Shown: positions 41,911 through 52,351, counted from the stretch's first letter. The stretch: 64,000 nt of DNA from Paenibacillus phocaeensis (GCF_900021165.1 NZ_FCOQ01000030.1:90637-154636); one strand, 5' to 3'. Made by a program: numbers and translations. The notes: generated by a model not told the origin, from the sequence alone.

Positions 41911-43215
41911 TTATTGTACTTTGTCCAGAACCTTGTATTCCGGATTTTTCAGGCAGAAAAAGCTCGACACACCTCCAATGATACCGACAATAAAGAACAT
42001 AATGGCGATGCCCGATCCCTTGCCCATGCCAAAAAATAGGGATAATGCGTTTTGGATCGGCGATGCGGTATTCATAAAAGGCTCAAATACATAGTCTGCC
42101 AGAACTCCGCCCAAAAACAGTCCTACGGGAATCGTGCTGAACTGAATGGTATCCCTCGCCGAAAAAACGCGGCCCTGCATTTCTATAGGCACGTTACTGC
42201 GCATAACAGCGGTCAGATTTGCATTCAAAAAGGCCATCGGCACATTGGAAGCAAACGCTGCTATCATCCAAAGCGGCAAGGTGTGCGTTAGACTTTGCCC
42301 TACGTCGCCCAATAGAAATGAGATGCCGCAGGCAAAAAAGATAACGCCCACCCGGCTTTTGGCGGGCCTCATCAACGTAACAAGCACGCTGCCGATAAGC
42401 GTGCCCGTCCCTACGGCTGCCTGCACCATGCCGAGCGCGGCTTGATCGTTGCCCGTTCGGCTCAATATCAGCGCAGGCATCATTCCGTAGCCGCCCATTT
42501 TTGCGATAAAGTTGATAAAAGCGAAGAACAGAATCATCCGCAAAAGCGCCTGATGTTCCTTCAGAAACCGGACCCCGGCCAGGCAACTTCTCAGGAACGA
42601 TTCTTTTACCTCTTCTGCATGCCGCTCTAAGGCTGGGATTTTAATAAACAGCATGAGGATGGAGAAAGCAATCGAAAACGTAACCAGGTCAAGGATCAAA
42701 ACGGTTCTCAATCCGCCGAACGCTAACAGCGCGCTGCCCAGCGCCGGAGCTAATATGGTTACGATCGAGCCCGAAAACGCTTGTAGCCCGCTAACCCTGA
42801 CGTATTGCTCCTTCGGAACGAGTAAACTTGTGGCTACATACGATGCCGGGCCTTGAAAAGCATTCATGAAGCTAAGCAGAAAATTGATGATATACAGATG
42901 CCATATTTGCAGGGCAGATGATACGTACAGCATCAAGACGGCCACCGTCCCAAGTGCTGCAAAGGCATCCGTTACAAGCATCGTTAGCTTTTTATCCCAG
43001 CGGTCGGCAATCGTGCCGGCGACAAAGCTAAACAAGATGGAGGGCACAAGCGAGCAAACCGACAACAGCGCAATACTGGAGGCGGTGCCTTCTTGTCCGT
43101 ACACCCAGACGATTAATGCAAAATTGGTCATTGCCGTACCCAACGTGGATACGGACTGCGAGCCCCAGAGGACAAGGAAATTCCCAAGGCCCGAAAAGAT
43201 ATGATCTTTCTTCAT
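41911..43215 (-). CDS. MFS efflux transporter (macrolide-efflux MefA-like)
   Basis: A 434-residue major facilitator with 12 hydrophobic segments. Motif A-like GTIADRWDKKLTML lies after helix 2 (near 68-82). The family pattern FLVLWGSQSVSTLGTAMTNFALIVWVY is typical of MFS_3 macrolide-efflux-type proteins. Start ATG 43215 has GGAGCGGAAGCC upstream. Monocistronic. Drug specificity cannot be read. Confidence 0.85.
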   Translation of the reverse strand: MKKDHIFSGLGNFLVLWGSQSVSTLGTAMTNFALIVWVYGQEGTASSIALLSVCSLVPSILFSFVAGTIADRWDKKLTMLVTDAFAALGTVAVLMLYVSSALQIWHLYIINFLLSFMNAFQGPASYVATSLLVPKEQYVRVSGLQAFSGSIVTILAPALGSALLAFGGLRTVLILDLVTFSIAFSILMLFIKIPALERHAEEVKESFLRSCLAGVRFLKEHQALLRMILFFAFINFIAKMGGYGMMPALILSRTGNDQAALGMVQAAVGTGTLIGSVLVTLMRPAKSRVGVIFFACGISFLLGDVGQSLTHTLPLWMIAAFASNVPMAFLNANLTAVMRSNVPIEMQGRVFSARDTIQFSTIPVGLFLGGVLADYVFEPFMNTASPIQNALSLFFGMGKGSGIAIMFFIVGIIGGVSSFFCLKNPEYKVLDKVQ

Positions 43216-43470
43216 GGCTTCCGCTCCTTACAAAATAAGTGATTGTAAGTGGCGCAAAGCCTGATGTGGACGGTAGACTTCCTTTCCGGAAGAACCGCTC
43301 CGCGCAATCACCGTCCTGAATCAGACCCTGCGCGGAGCATATGCCATGCAAAGCGTTAATCCTCTCATCGTAGACCACACCTCACTACTTCATTTATCCC
43401 GGGACTTAATTCGGTAATACCACAAACCAAGACGGGCGTCTATGAACGATGTATCGTCCGCTGGCGTGCA

Positions 43471-45537
43471 TTATTTTGACTCTTCGACAACAACGGTTAC
43501 GTATAATCTTTCGTATTCCGGCAGCAGTTCCTCCTCTTCCCTCATATCGAGAACAGGCGAACCGTCGAACCGGAAATGTACCGGCCGGATGCCCGCGTGG
43601 CGGTGTCCGCCGTTTACGCCGCAGGCATGGTAAACGTTGAACCAGTCGCCGAAGTTGTCCTGCAACATCATGTTGTGACCTGGTCCGTATTGCCCCTGCA
43701 GGCTGAGAGAATGCATCAATGGATAATTGCTTTTCCTCCAAGCGGATGGGTCCAGCGGATCGCCGGCCGCATCCAATTCCAGGAGACCGACCGTGTAGGT
43801 CGGCCCTACGCTGGAGCCGGAGTAAACCATATAGAGCTTGTCCATGCGCTTTAGCACATACGGTCCTTCCGACACGCCGGAAGCCGCGCCGCCGTTACGC
43901 TCCCACCCGTATTCATTTCGGCAGATCCGCACCGGATCCCCGGTAAGACGCCAGGGCTGCTCCGGGTCTACCGTCGCGATGTAAAGCGAGGCCAGTTCCT
44001 GCTCTTTCCCGATCCATTTGGGTTGCGACCAACAGAAATACGAGTTCCCGTTATGCTCGAAATAGGTCATATCCAAACAGATGTCGCGCTCCCTTTGCGA
44101 TGGATCCGCCAACGGTTTCCCATGACGGTCCGTGATCCGTCTCGGCTTCTCCCAATGGTCCCGATTCATGGGATCTTCTCCGATGAGCGAGGCCAGGTGG
44201 GCTTGAACGCCATGCCAATGGTTGTTGACGCTGATCGCCAGCAAACAATACAGTTTGCCGCCGATCACATGCAGCTCCGGGGCCCAAAGCTCTCCTTGCC
44301 GTTCACCATCCGGAAGATTACCGTCCCACAGCAGCACTTCTTCCGCTCGGCCATCTTCAAGCCCTTCCAGTGTCTCGGCGGAGCGGATATAAATTTTCCG
44401 CTGCTTGTCATCATCCGTAGAAATGAAGTAGTAACGTTCCTTGTAGAGCAACACGTACGGGTCCGGCCTGGTTCGCATCATCGGATACGGGAAACGATGC
44501 CGGACCACCTTCGCCGGAAGTATATAGCGGCCCGGCCGCGACCAATCCAATTGGGCGATTCTATCCGAGTCGACTTCGATTCTTTGGGACGCGGCACTGC
44601 CGTCCGAATAATGGGCCGCCGCACGTATCGCAGGCAAATCCCGGGGAACGGAACCCGCCCGAAGGAAGATCGTCGGAACGGTCACGGAAACCTTGCGGAC
44701 ACGCCCCAGTTTGTTCCTTAAATAGATCGCTTCCGGCGCCGTCAAGGCGATCAACTGTCCGCTTGCTGCACCTTCAATGGGGATGGGGGCCGTCCTAACC
44801 GGGAACATTTCCCCCTGCTGTGGAGCATCAAAATGGATGAAATCCGATGTGGTTACAAACCAGGTTTCGCCGCTTTCTTCCTTCCAGCCGATCCGGTACA
44901 GCAGCGTCATGGCGTCCAATTCGCAGGAATAATCCAACAGCGCGGCCTGAGTCAGCTTGATCCGCCCTCTCTCTTCATAACGGACGAAATCGCGCGTTTC
45001 AAAATACAACAGTTCACCCTGGCTGTCGACATGTCCTTCATGGTCAAGCGGGACCGTCAATATGCCAAACCCCTGATCAGCCCGTCTGAAGCAGCGCGGC
45101 ATTTGCAGCAGCTTGGTTGCTCCAACTGCCGACTTGCGGTAATCGGCTTTCGCAAACAGTACCCCGTAGTTGCTGTTCAGCGCTTCAAAACCGCCTTCTT
45201 CTTCCGTACTTAAGGCCAAATGAAGACTGTTGGCGATAAATCGGCTGTAAACATTCGGGTTATCATCCGGTTCGCGTGTATAGGCGGCCAGCCAGTAACG
45301 ATCCCGCCCCAGCATGCGGACTTTAAAGCAACGTTCTTCCCCCTGAGTCGCCGCGATCAAATGAAACTCCGGCCCCACCCCTGTTTGCGGCGGCATCAAG
45401 CGCCCGTGCCCGTCCAGCGCGCCCGGCAATGAGGAGCGCCAGAGCACCGGCTCTCCGTGAATTTCCTCCGGCAGCACGGTATCCGGCGTTAAAAAGTAGG
45501 GCAGCATTAAGACGCCGTTGTTTTTAGAAACCGTCAT
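43471..45537 (-). CDS. Glycoside hydrolase family 43 protein
   Basis: A 688-residue cytoplasmic enzyme. The N-terminal half (1-340) is beta-rich and not assigned. The C-terminal half is a five-bladed GH43-like propeller: catalytic Asp in TRPDPYVLLYKERYYF (near 360), LWAPELHVIGGKLYCL, and acid Glu in GVSEGPYVLKRMDKLYMVYSG (near 575). I chose ATG 45537, with GGGGGTGG 8 bases upstream. Last gene of the operon starting at 52237. Probably an arabinofuranosidase or xylosidase on imported oligosaccharides. Confidence 0.82.
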   Translation of the reverse strand: MTVSKNNGVLMLPYFLTPDTVLPEEIHGEPVLWRSSLPGALDGHGRLMPPQTGVGPEFHLIAATQGEERCFKVRMLGRDRYWLAAYTREPDDNPNVYSRFIANSLHLALSTEEEGGFEALNSNYGVLFAKADYRKSAVGATKLLQMPRCFRRADQGFGILTVPLDHEGHVDSQGELLYFETRDFVRYEERGRIKLTQAALLDYSCELDAMTLLYRIGWKEESGETWFVTTSDFIHFDAPQQGEMFPVRTAPIPIEGAASGQLIALTAPEAIYLRNKLGRVRKVSVTVPTIFLRAGSVPRDLPAIRAAAHYSDGSAASQRIEVDSDRIAQLDWSRPGRYILPAKVVRHRFPYPMMRTRPDPYVLLYKERYYFISTDDDKQRKIYIRSAETLEGLEDGRAEEVLLWDGNLPDGERQGELWAPELHVIGGKLYCLLAISVNNHWHGVQAHLASLIGEDPMNRDHWEKPRRITDRHGKPLADPSQRERDICLDMTYFEHNGNSYFCWSQPKWIGKEQELASLYIATVDPEQPWRLTGDPVRICRNEYGWERNGGAASGVSEGPYVLKRMDKLYMVYSGSSVGPTYTVGLLELDAAGDPLDPSAWRKSNYPLMHSLSLQGQYGPGHNMMLQDNFGDWFNVYHACGVNGGHRHAGIRPVHFRFDGSPVLDMREEEELLPEYERLYVTVVVEESK

Positions 45538-45589
45538 TTGATATTCCACCCCCATTTTGAAAAGTCGGCGAAGTGCGCCGGCTGATCTC

Positions 45590-47587
45590 TTAAATCGCGC
45601 CAACCCATTCCGCGCAAGCGCCGTTCTTCAGAAATACCGGGATGACCTCCAGCGGAGCATCGGCTTGAATCATCTGACCCCCAGGATAGACGCGCCCGCT
45701 ATGCAGTTCCGTCCATTCCGCCCCTGCAGGCAGATACACCTCGCGTTCGCTGGCGCTCTCCTGCACAACGGGGGCCACCAGCACATCCGGACCAAACATG
45801 TATTGATCCTGCAGGTCCCAGCAGATCCCCTCTTGCGGGAACTCATAGAACATCGGCCGCATGACCGGCGCTCCCTGTTCATGCGCTTCCTGCATCAGCC
45901 TGCGGGTATAGGGCCGCATCGTTTCGCGCAGGTTCATGTATTTGACCAGGATCGGATAAACCTCCTCGCCGAAACTCCAAACCTCGTTGTCACTTCCGGA
46001 GAACAAAGCTTCGGTACCGTCTTTGCGGTATATTTTCTGTGTAGGCAGACGATCGCCATGCAGACGCATGACCGGGCAGAACGTGCCGTATTGAAACCAT
46101 CGGACCAGCAGCTTGCGGAAACTCTCGTTTTCAGGGTTGCCGCCGGAAAAACCCCCGATATCCGTAGTCCACCATGGAATACCGGCGATCCCCATATTCA
46201 GCCCCGCGCAAATCTGCCGTCTGAAGTCCGTCCAGGAGCAGTGGATGTCTCCCGACCAGACCAACGCACCGTAGCGCTGACTGCCCGCCCAAGCGCAGCG
46301 AACGAGATTGACGATATTTTGTTCCCCCTCCGCCGTCATGCCGTCATAAAAAGTGCGGGAGAAGAGCTGCGGGTAGACATTGCCGATTTGCACATTCGGC
46401 CCCATCTTGTAGCGGTAATTGTCAAAGTCGTATACGCCGTATTCCGGTTCCGCTTCATCCAGCCAAAATACACGGATGCCGTGATCGTAATAGTTTTGTT
46501 TGCACTTATCCCAGACATATTTGCGCGCCTCCGGGTTAGTTGCGTCGTAAAATACACTCTCTCCACCGAAACGCATACAGATGTTGACGCCCATTTCCGG
46601 TTTCACCAACAGGTTTTTATGGCGCATTTCCTCAAAATTTTCGCTTTTCAGATCGATTTGCGGCCATACGGACACCATGAGTTCAATCCCCAGGCTTTTC
46701 AGCTCCTCCACCATCGCTTTCGGATCGGGAAAAAATTCCTCCTCAAACCGGAAGTCCCCCATTTTCGGCCAATGGAAAAAGTCGCACACGATCACGTCAA
46801 TCGGCAGGTTGCGCCGCTTGTACTCGCGCGCTATCTCCAGAAGCTGCTCCTGGTTCCAGTAGCGCAATTTGCACTGCCAGAAGCCAAGCCCGTATTCCGG
46901 CATCATCGGAACATAACCGGTAACGCTGGCGTAATTGCCCACGATGGCCGCAGGGGTATCGCCTGCCGTAATCCAGTAATCGAGCTGTTTCGTGCTTTCG
47001 GCGAACCATTCGGTCACGTTTTTGCCGAAGCTGGCCTGGCCAATCGCGGGATTGTGCCATAAAAATCCGTAGCCGAGACTTGACAGCACAAACGGCACGC
47101 TGGCTTGAGAGTTCCGGTGCGCAAGCTCGAGATGACAGTGCTTGAGGTTGAGAATCTCCTGCTGGTACTGCCCCATGCCGTACAGCTTCTCCGAGTCGTC
47201 GGACTCGAAACTGGCAGTCAGGCGAAAATCCCCGCCGATAATCGGCTTGAATTTGCGCGCGGAGAGGTTGAGACAGCCGTGTCCGTCCAGCTCCTGCAAC
47301 AGCAATCGCCCTTCTTGATTATAGAAACCGATTCGGCAGTTTTTCGTCCAATCGGAAACCTTCAGAACCGCTTGGATCTTTCCATTGCGAATGGAAGCTT
47401 CATGTCCCTCTATGACGATTTCCGCTTCCCGGGATTCCGGTTCCAACAAGGCAAAGTCCGTGTCGAGAACCTCCCCCATCATCGCGCTGCGAACGCGCAA
47501 GCTGTCTTGCCCCCAAGGCTCCAGATATAAGGTTTCGCCGTTGCCCCGCCATATCAACCGGTTTCCTTGTCTCTCAAATAATGTCAT
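45590..47587 (-). CDS. Glycoside hydrolase family 31 (alpha-xylosidase/alpha-glucosidase)
   Basis: A 665-residue enzyme without signal peptide. N-terminal beta domain with YGMGQYQQEILNL, then a TIM barrel with PIDVIVCDFFHWPKMGDF, nucleophile Asp in RVFWLDEAEPE (near 390) and acid/base Asp in LVWSGDIHCSW (near 455). Sequence DEAEPEYG in place of the DMNEP of many alpha-glucosidases favours the alpha-xylosidase (YicI-like) side. Follows the AraC gene by 23 bases in the same operon. Confidence 0.88.
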   Translation of the reverse strand: MTLFERQGNRLIWRGNGETLYLEPWGQDSLRVRSAMMGEVLDTDFALLEPESREAEIVIEGHEASIRNGKIQAVLKVSDWTKNCRIGFYNQEGRLLLQELDGHGCLNLSARKFKPIIGGDFRLTASFESDDSEKLYGMGQYQQEILNLKHCHLELAHRNSQASVPFVLSSLGYGFLWHNPAIGQASFGKNVTEWFAESTKQLDYWITAGDTPAAIVGNYASVTGYVPMMPEYGLGFWQCKLRYWNQEQLLEIAREYKRRNLPIDVIVCDFFHWPKMGDFRFEEEFFPDPKAMVEELKSLGIELMVSVWPQIDLKSENFEEMRHKNLLVKPEMGVNICMRFGGESVFYDATNPEARKYVWDKCKQNYYDHGIRVFWLDEAEPEYGVYDFDNYRYKMGPNVQIGNVYPQLFSRTFYDGMTAEGEQNIVNLVRCAWAGSQRYGALVWSGDIHCSWTDFRRQICAGLNMGIAGIPWWTTDIGGFSGGNPENESFRKLLVRWFQYGTFCPVMRLHGDRLPTQKIYRKDGTEALFSGSDNEVWSFGEEVYPILVKYMNLRETMRPYTRRLMQEAHEQGAPVMRPMFYEFPQEGICWDLQDQYMFGPDVLVAPVVQESASEREVYLPAGAEWTELHSGRVYPGGQMIQADAPLEVIPVFLKNGACAEWVGAI

Positions 47588-47610
47588 GTTCTTGTTTTCC
47601 TTTCTGCTGA

Positions 47611-48591
47611 TTACATGAATTTCAAATCCGTATCGCGCCGAACGGTATATTGACCCTGACCTTCATGATTCCGAATCGCGTTGCGATAATAGGCAGACGT
47701 ACAGCCGTAGAACTTCTTGAAGGTCTCCGTAAAGCGATTCACGTTGCAAAAGCCGGTCAGTTCAGCGATTTCGGTGATGGTTTTATCCGTCGTCTCCATG
47801 AGACTGATCGCTTCAGAAATTCGGTATTCGTTCAAAAAATCCATGGGCGAAAGATCAAACTGCTTTTTCATAAACCGGCAAAAGTAGGACAGGCTCAGAT
47901 TTACGTGCTGCGCCATATCCGCAAGGGTGATCCGCTTTCCGTAATTTTGCTGAACGTAGGCCAGCACTTTTTTGGCCAATAAAGAAGGATGGCCCTTCGC
48001 CTTCCCGAACGCTTGATCCGCATCGACCGGAACGGCGCGGGTCTGCAAACGATACAAGATCTCCAGCAGCTTGGCTTTGACCAGCAGTTCGTATCCGGGA
48101 GGTTCCTGCTGATAAACATCGCGTATGTCCTCCAATAACGGATAGAGATGCAACTCTTCGTCCATCTCGCGCGTAATCAGATGAGGATAACGGAGGTTCT
48201 GCATAAACAGCGGCAAGATATATTGCTGTTGAATCCGGTCATTCTCCAGGCTTGACAGAAAATTAAAATGCACCAGCACGGCATAGAAAACGATTTCCTC
48301 CCGGTCCAATCGGCTGGCAGAATGCAGTAGGTTGGGCGGGATGAAAACGATCTCGCCGCTTCGAACCTTCACTTTCTCCTGACCGATGTGCACCAGCGCA
48401 CTGCCTTTCGCCAAAAATAGAAACTCCAGCTCCTCATGCCAATGCGAATACAGCACAACATTGTTGATTGGAGGGACCTTCGTCATGTGTACGCTCATGC
48501 GAAATTGCCTGCTTCCGTGAGCCACCGTTTCCTTCATATCCCGTGAAACGGTCTCCCCGAAGAATTCCAATAATTCAAGGCTTTTCTTCAT
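47611..48591 (-). CDS. AraC family transcriptional regulator
   Basis: A 326-residue regulator. The N-terminal cupin-like sugar domain is YSHWHEELEFLFLAKGSALVHIG and SGEIVFIPPNLLHSA (about 50-105). Two HTH motifs lie near 230-320 (ITLADMAQHVNLSLSYFCRFMKKQ; ITEIAELTGFCNVNRFTETFKKFYG). I chose ATG 48591 with GGGAGG 6 bases upstream. Encoded inside the importer/glycosidase operon, so it probably controls it in response to the sugar. Confidence 0.9.
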   Translation of the reverse strand: MKKSLELLEFFGETVSRDMKETVAHGSRQFRMSVHMTKVPPINNVVLYSHWHEELEFLFLAKGSALVHIGQEKVKVRSGEIVFIPPNLLHSASRLDREEIVFYAVLVHFNFLSSLENDRIQQQYILPLFMQNLRYPHLITREMDEELHLYPLLEDIRDVYQQEPPGYELLVKAKLLEILYRLQTRAVPVDADQAFGKAKGHPSLLAKKVLAYVQQNYGKRITLADMAQHVNLSLSYFCRFMKKQFDLSPMDFLNEYRISEAISLMETTDKTITEIAELTGFCNVNRFTETFKKFYGCTSAYYRNAIRNHEGQGQYTVRRDTDLKFM

Positions 48592-48637
48592 TTCGCACCT
48601 CCCTGACCGGCCACGCGGACATGCGCTCAAATACGCG

Positions 48638-49567
48638 TCAGCCCTTGACCGCGCCGATCATGACTCCTTTTTCGAAGTACTTCTGGATAAACGGATACAC
48701 CAAGAGGATAGGGACCGTCGACACGATGATCACCGCATATTTGATCTGATCTGCAAACTGCTGGGCATAGCTGCCCGCACCTGCGCCTGCCCCGGCCCCG
48801 GCACCGCCCGCAAACGCCTGGTTCGACAACAAAATGTTGCGAAGAACGATCTGGAGCGGCTGGAGTTCATCCGAGTTGAGATAGAGCAGCGCGTTAAAGA
48901 AGTCATTCCAATGACCTACCATGTAATAGAGAGAAATGACCGAAATGACCGCTTTGGAAAGAGGCATCACCACGGAAGCGAAATAGCGGAAATGAGAGCA
49001 TCCGTCCAGCGCGGCTGCTTCATAAAGCTCCTCCGGAATCGAACTTTCAATAAAGGTCCGGGTAATAATCAAGTTGTAGACGCTCAGTGCGCCGTTTACA
49101 ATCATGACCCATGGCGTATTAAGCAAATGCAGATCGCGGATCAACAGATACGTAGGAATCATTCCGCCGCCGAAATACATCGTAAATACGAATAACGGCA
49201 TGATGACTTTGCGCGCCACAAATCCCCGTTGGGAAAGCGCGTAAGCGGCCGGCAAAGTAACCGCCAAATTTAACAGGGTACCGAATACCGTATAAATGAT
49301 CGTGTTAAGATACCCTTGCCAAATGCGTCCGTCGTTAAAAATTTGTTCGTAACCGTAAAAATTGATCCCCTTGGGCCATAGAACAACATCCCCCTGATTC
49401 ACCAACGTGGAGCTGCTGAATGAAGCGATAACAATAAAGTAGAGCGGATAGGCCACAATGATCATGGCACAAATGCTGACCACAGCTACAACGACCGTGT
49501 ATAACCGGTCGGCTATGCCGCCGGAATGGACCAGGCTCTGCGGACCTTGCGCGTTTCTGGCAGACAT
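48638..49567 (-). CDS. Carbohydrate ABC transporter permease (LplC/YtcP type)
   Basis: A 309-residue permease with six membrane segments, EAA loop IPEELYEAAALDGCSHFRYFASVVMPLSK near 180-208, and the C-terminus GVMIGAVKG. Between helices 5 and 6 (about 255-270) it has a low-complexity Gly-Ala run (GGAGAGAGAGAGS), in a loop that is variable in relatives. Start ATG 49567 has GGGAGG upstream. Confidence 0.9.
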   Translation of the reverse strand: MSARNAQGPQSLVHSGGIADRLYTVVVAVVSICAMIIVAYPLYFIVIASFSSSTLVNQGDVVLWPKGINFYGYEQIFNDGRIWQGYLNTIIYTVFGTLLNLAVTLPAAYALSQRGFVARKVIMPLFVFTMYFGGGMIPTYLLIRDLHLLNTPWVMIVNGALSVYNLIITRTFIESSIPEELYEAAALDGCSHFRYFASVVMPLSKAVISVISLYYMVGHWNDFFNALLYLNSDELQPLQIVLRNILLSNQAFAGGAGAGAGAGAGSYAQQFADQIKYAVIIVSTVPILLVYPFIQKYFEKGVMIGAVKG

Positions 49568-49580
49568 GACCTCGCCTCCC

Positions 49581-50534
49581 TTACATTAAACTGATGTTCG
49601 ATGACTTCTTGGCCAATTGGTTCGCCATCATAAGAAACAGGAAATTGACGACCGTATTGAAGAGTCCGACAGCCGAGCCGAAACTGAACTGGTTGGACTT
49701 CACCCCAACGTTGAACACATAGGTTGAAATGACTTCCGATACGGACAAGTTGAGACTATTCTGCATCAGGAAGGTCTTCTCAAAGCCGACGCTCAGTATG
49801 TTGCCCATATTCATGATCAGCAAAATAATAATCGTCGGCAGGATTGCAGGGATCTCCACGTGCCGCACGATTTGCCAGCGGTTGGCCCCATCGATTCGGG
49901 AGGCATCATAGAGTTGGGTGTCCACCGAGGATAACGCAGCGATAAAAATAATGCTGTTCCAGCCGCAGAGCTGCCAGATACCCGAAAGGACATAGACCGG
50001 AACAAAAGCTCTGGGATCCCCGATGAGATTCATATCCGCAGGAATCAGGTGCAATGATTTGAGCAAGCCGCTGACCAGACCCGTTGTGGGGGAAAGCAGG
50101 ATTTGCAGCAAAGCCACCATGACGACCGTGGAGATGAAATACGGCATGTAAACCGTAGTCTGCAGGATACGCTTGCGCTTCGCGCTGCGAATGGAATTGA
50201 TGACCAGCGCCAGCAAGATCGGCATCGGAAAACCAAGCAGCAGCGAGAAAAAGGCGATCACGAACGTATTTCTGAGCGTAGGCCAGAACATCGGACTGTC
50301 GAAATATTGCTCGAAGTACTTTAACCCGACCCAATTCCCCCCGGTAATCCCTTTGCTAAAATCAAAATCCCGGAAAGCGAGTTGAATGCCGTACATCGGG
50401 CCGTAACAGAAAATGGCGATATAAACAACCGCCGGGAGAACCATAATCCACAACTGATAGTTTCCCAAGTGCTTCCCCAGTCTTGTTCCTTTGCGGGCAT
50501 GGAGGACCCGCTGGGCCGTCTGCGCTTGCTTCAT
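49581..50534 (-). CDS. Carbohydrate ABC transporter permease (LplB/YteP type)
   Basis: A 317-residue permease with six membrane segments and an EAA loop (DTQLYDASRIDGANRWQIVRHVEIPAILP near 205-235). Start ATG 50534 is preceded by GGGGGAAGC. Second gene of the operon and partner of the 48638 permease. The operon has no ATPase gene. Confidence 0.9.
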   Translation of the reverse strand: MKQAQTAQRVLHARKGTRLGKHLGNYQLWIMVLPAVVYIAIFCYGPMYGIQLAFRDFDFSKGITGGNWVGLKYFEQYFDSPMFWPTLRNTFVIAFFSLLLGFPMPILLALVINSIRSAKRKRILQTTVYMPYFISTVVMVALLQILLSPTTGLVSGLLKSLHLIPADMNLIGDPRAFVPVYVLSGIWQLCGWNSIIFIAALSSVDTQLYDASRIDGANRWQIVRHVEIPAILPTIIILLIMNMGNILSVGFEKTFLMQNSLNLSVSEVISTYVFNVGVKSNQFSFGSAVGLFNTVVNFLFLMMANQLAKKSSNISLM

Positions 50535-50605
50535 GGATGCTTCCCCCCTTATAAAGGTGAACCCGGATGCGGTTCATGGAATGAATCGCATCCGATTCTC
50601 ATCTT

Positions 50606-52237
50606 CTATTTCAAAGTCGACAAATACTCCTCATAGGCTTTCTGACGAATTTCCAGATTTTGCTTCAGACCGACCTTATAGACTTTGTCGACGTAAGCAT
50701 CCCATTCCTTTTCGATATCGGCATTCGTCATCATCCAACGTGCCCATTCCTGGTCGGTGATGTTGTTGATATTGGCCTGATTCATGGCCATTGTATTGGT
50801 GTCTTCTGTACTGTATTTCATAAAAGCTTGCGGATAGACGTTCGATTTCGGGTCCGCTTTGGCAAGCAAGTCGTTATATATCGCCTTCTCTTTAAATACA
50901 GCCTGCATGTCGGTCCCGAGCGTCACCTTCTCTTTCAGGTCATCGGCAACATACATCGGGCCCAAGTCCGCAAACGAGTTGGTCCATTTCCAGGAACCGG
51001 GATCCAGCGAAGGGTCAGCCGGGGGCAGGATTTGATACGTGCCGTCCCCGTTATCTTTAATGCCTTGATCCTTATCGTTCATGCCCCCGAACAACACCTG
51101 GAGACTGACGGTCGGTTCGTAAAACGCATCGATAAATCGCATGGCCGCATCCTTATTCTTGGATTTGGCGCTCATGGCTACCGCATTGTCCCCGAAGTTC
51201 TGATTGTAATAGTCGTAACTCCAGTAAAGTTCATCCGTCGAATCGGCATGCTGCTTAAGCTGCGGCAACACCATATACTGGTCCTTGAGTTCGTTGCCAA
51301 AGCGGTCTCCGGATTCCCAGCCCCAAGTAAAACCTACCTTTGCAGTGGAGCCATTGCCGCGTGCCAGCGACTGATACTTGGAGTAATCCTGCGTGATGGC
51401 TTCTTTGTTGATGAGATCTTCGCTGTACAGCTTCTGCAGAAACTGCATTAACGTTTTAAAGCGTTCATCCACATAAAAATTTTTGACCTGGGCATTTTCG
51501 GTGAAGTAGCCGTCCGGCGCGTCATCGGACAGGGGCAACCCCAGACTGCCAAGCAGAAGCTTCGGCGTGAAACTCCAGCCGATTTTATTAAAATCCATCG
51601 GGATCTCATCCTTGGTGTCGCCATTCTGATTCGGGTCGCCGTCGCGGAAGGCGATCAGCGTCTGCTCCAGTTCGTCCCAGGTTTCGGGAACTTTCAAACC
51701 AAGATTGTCAAGCCAGGTTTTATTGATAAACATCGTTGCGGTAGCATTGGGCCAGAGCCCTTTATATCTGGGCGTACTGTAGATCTTTCCGTCAACTTGC
51801 GTAGATAGCGTTTTCAAATCAGGGTGTTCGCTAAACATATTTTGAATATTGGGCGCGTTCTTCTCAATCAGGGGGCTAAGGTCTTCAAACAAGCCGCCAA
51901 ACTGCACGAAATCCGAATTCTTTGTCGCATTGAACAGCAGATCCGGAATTTCGCCACTGGCAAACAGGGCGCTCTTCTTCTGATCCCAGTCCGCGGAGAT
52001 TTGCTGCCACTCGATTTCCACGTTCGCCTTCTTCTCCAAATCGGACAGCCACTGCATCTCATTGATGTCCTTCGTGAGCGAGTGCTTAACAAACAATGCC
52101 GTCAGTTTGGTCGGCTTGCCGTTTGAAGCGTTTTCATTTTGATCTGCGCCGGATTCGTCTTTTCCTCCGCAGCCCGTCAATGCCGCGCCAACCAAACAAC
52201 CCGTTAGTAACACGGCCATCATTCTTTTTAGAATCAT
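50606..52237 (-). CDS. Extracellular solute-binding lipoprotein (LplA/YtcQ type)
   Basis: A 543-residue binding protein with signal peptide and lipobox LTGCG (Cys near 21). The mature part has the type I long SBP pattern: KKANVEIEWQQISADWDQKK, IPDLLFNATKNSDF, YKGLWPNATATMFINKTWLDNLGLKVPETWDELE. I chose ATG 52237 with GGGAGGG upstream; the frame is open to 52489 but the extra part has no signal peptide. First gene of the six-gene unit down to 43471. Confidence 0.92.
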   Translation of the reverse strand: MILKRMMAVLLTGCLVGAALTGCGGKDESGADQNENASNGKPTKLTALFVKHSLTKDINEMQWLSDLEKKANVEIEWQQISADWDQKKSALFASGEIPDLLFNATKNSDFVQFGGLFEDLSPLIEKNAPNIQNMFSEHPDLKTLSTQVDGKIYSTPRYKGLWPNATATMFINKTWLDNLGLKVPETWDELEQTLIAFRDGDPNQNGDTKDEIPMDFNKIGWSFTPKLLLGSLGLPLSDDAPDGYFTENAQVKNFYVDERFKTLMQFLQKLYSEDLINKEAITQDYSKYQSLARGNGSTAKVGFTWGWESGDRFGNELKDQYMVLPQLKQHADSTDELYWSYDYYNQNFGDNAVAMSAKSKNKDAAMRFIDAFYEPTVSLQVLFGGMNDKDQGIKDNGDGTYQILPPADPSLDPGSWKWTNSFADLGPMYVADDLKEKVTLGTDMQAVFKEKAIYNDLLAKADPKSNVYPQAFMKYSTEDTNTMAMNQANINNITDQEWARWMMTNADIEKEWDAYVDKVYKVGLKQNLEIRQKAYEEYLSTLK

Positions 52238-52351
52238 ACCAAGACCCTCCCTTATGAACATTTGTCCATGGAAACCGTCAACGACGCCCTCCGGTTTATT
52301 GACCTTTTCTTCTGCACTGAACCCTCGTCTAAACTGGTGTGCGCAATCACC

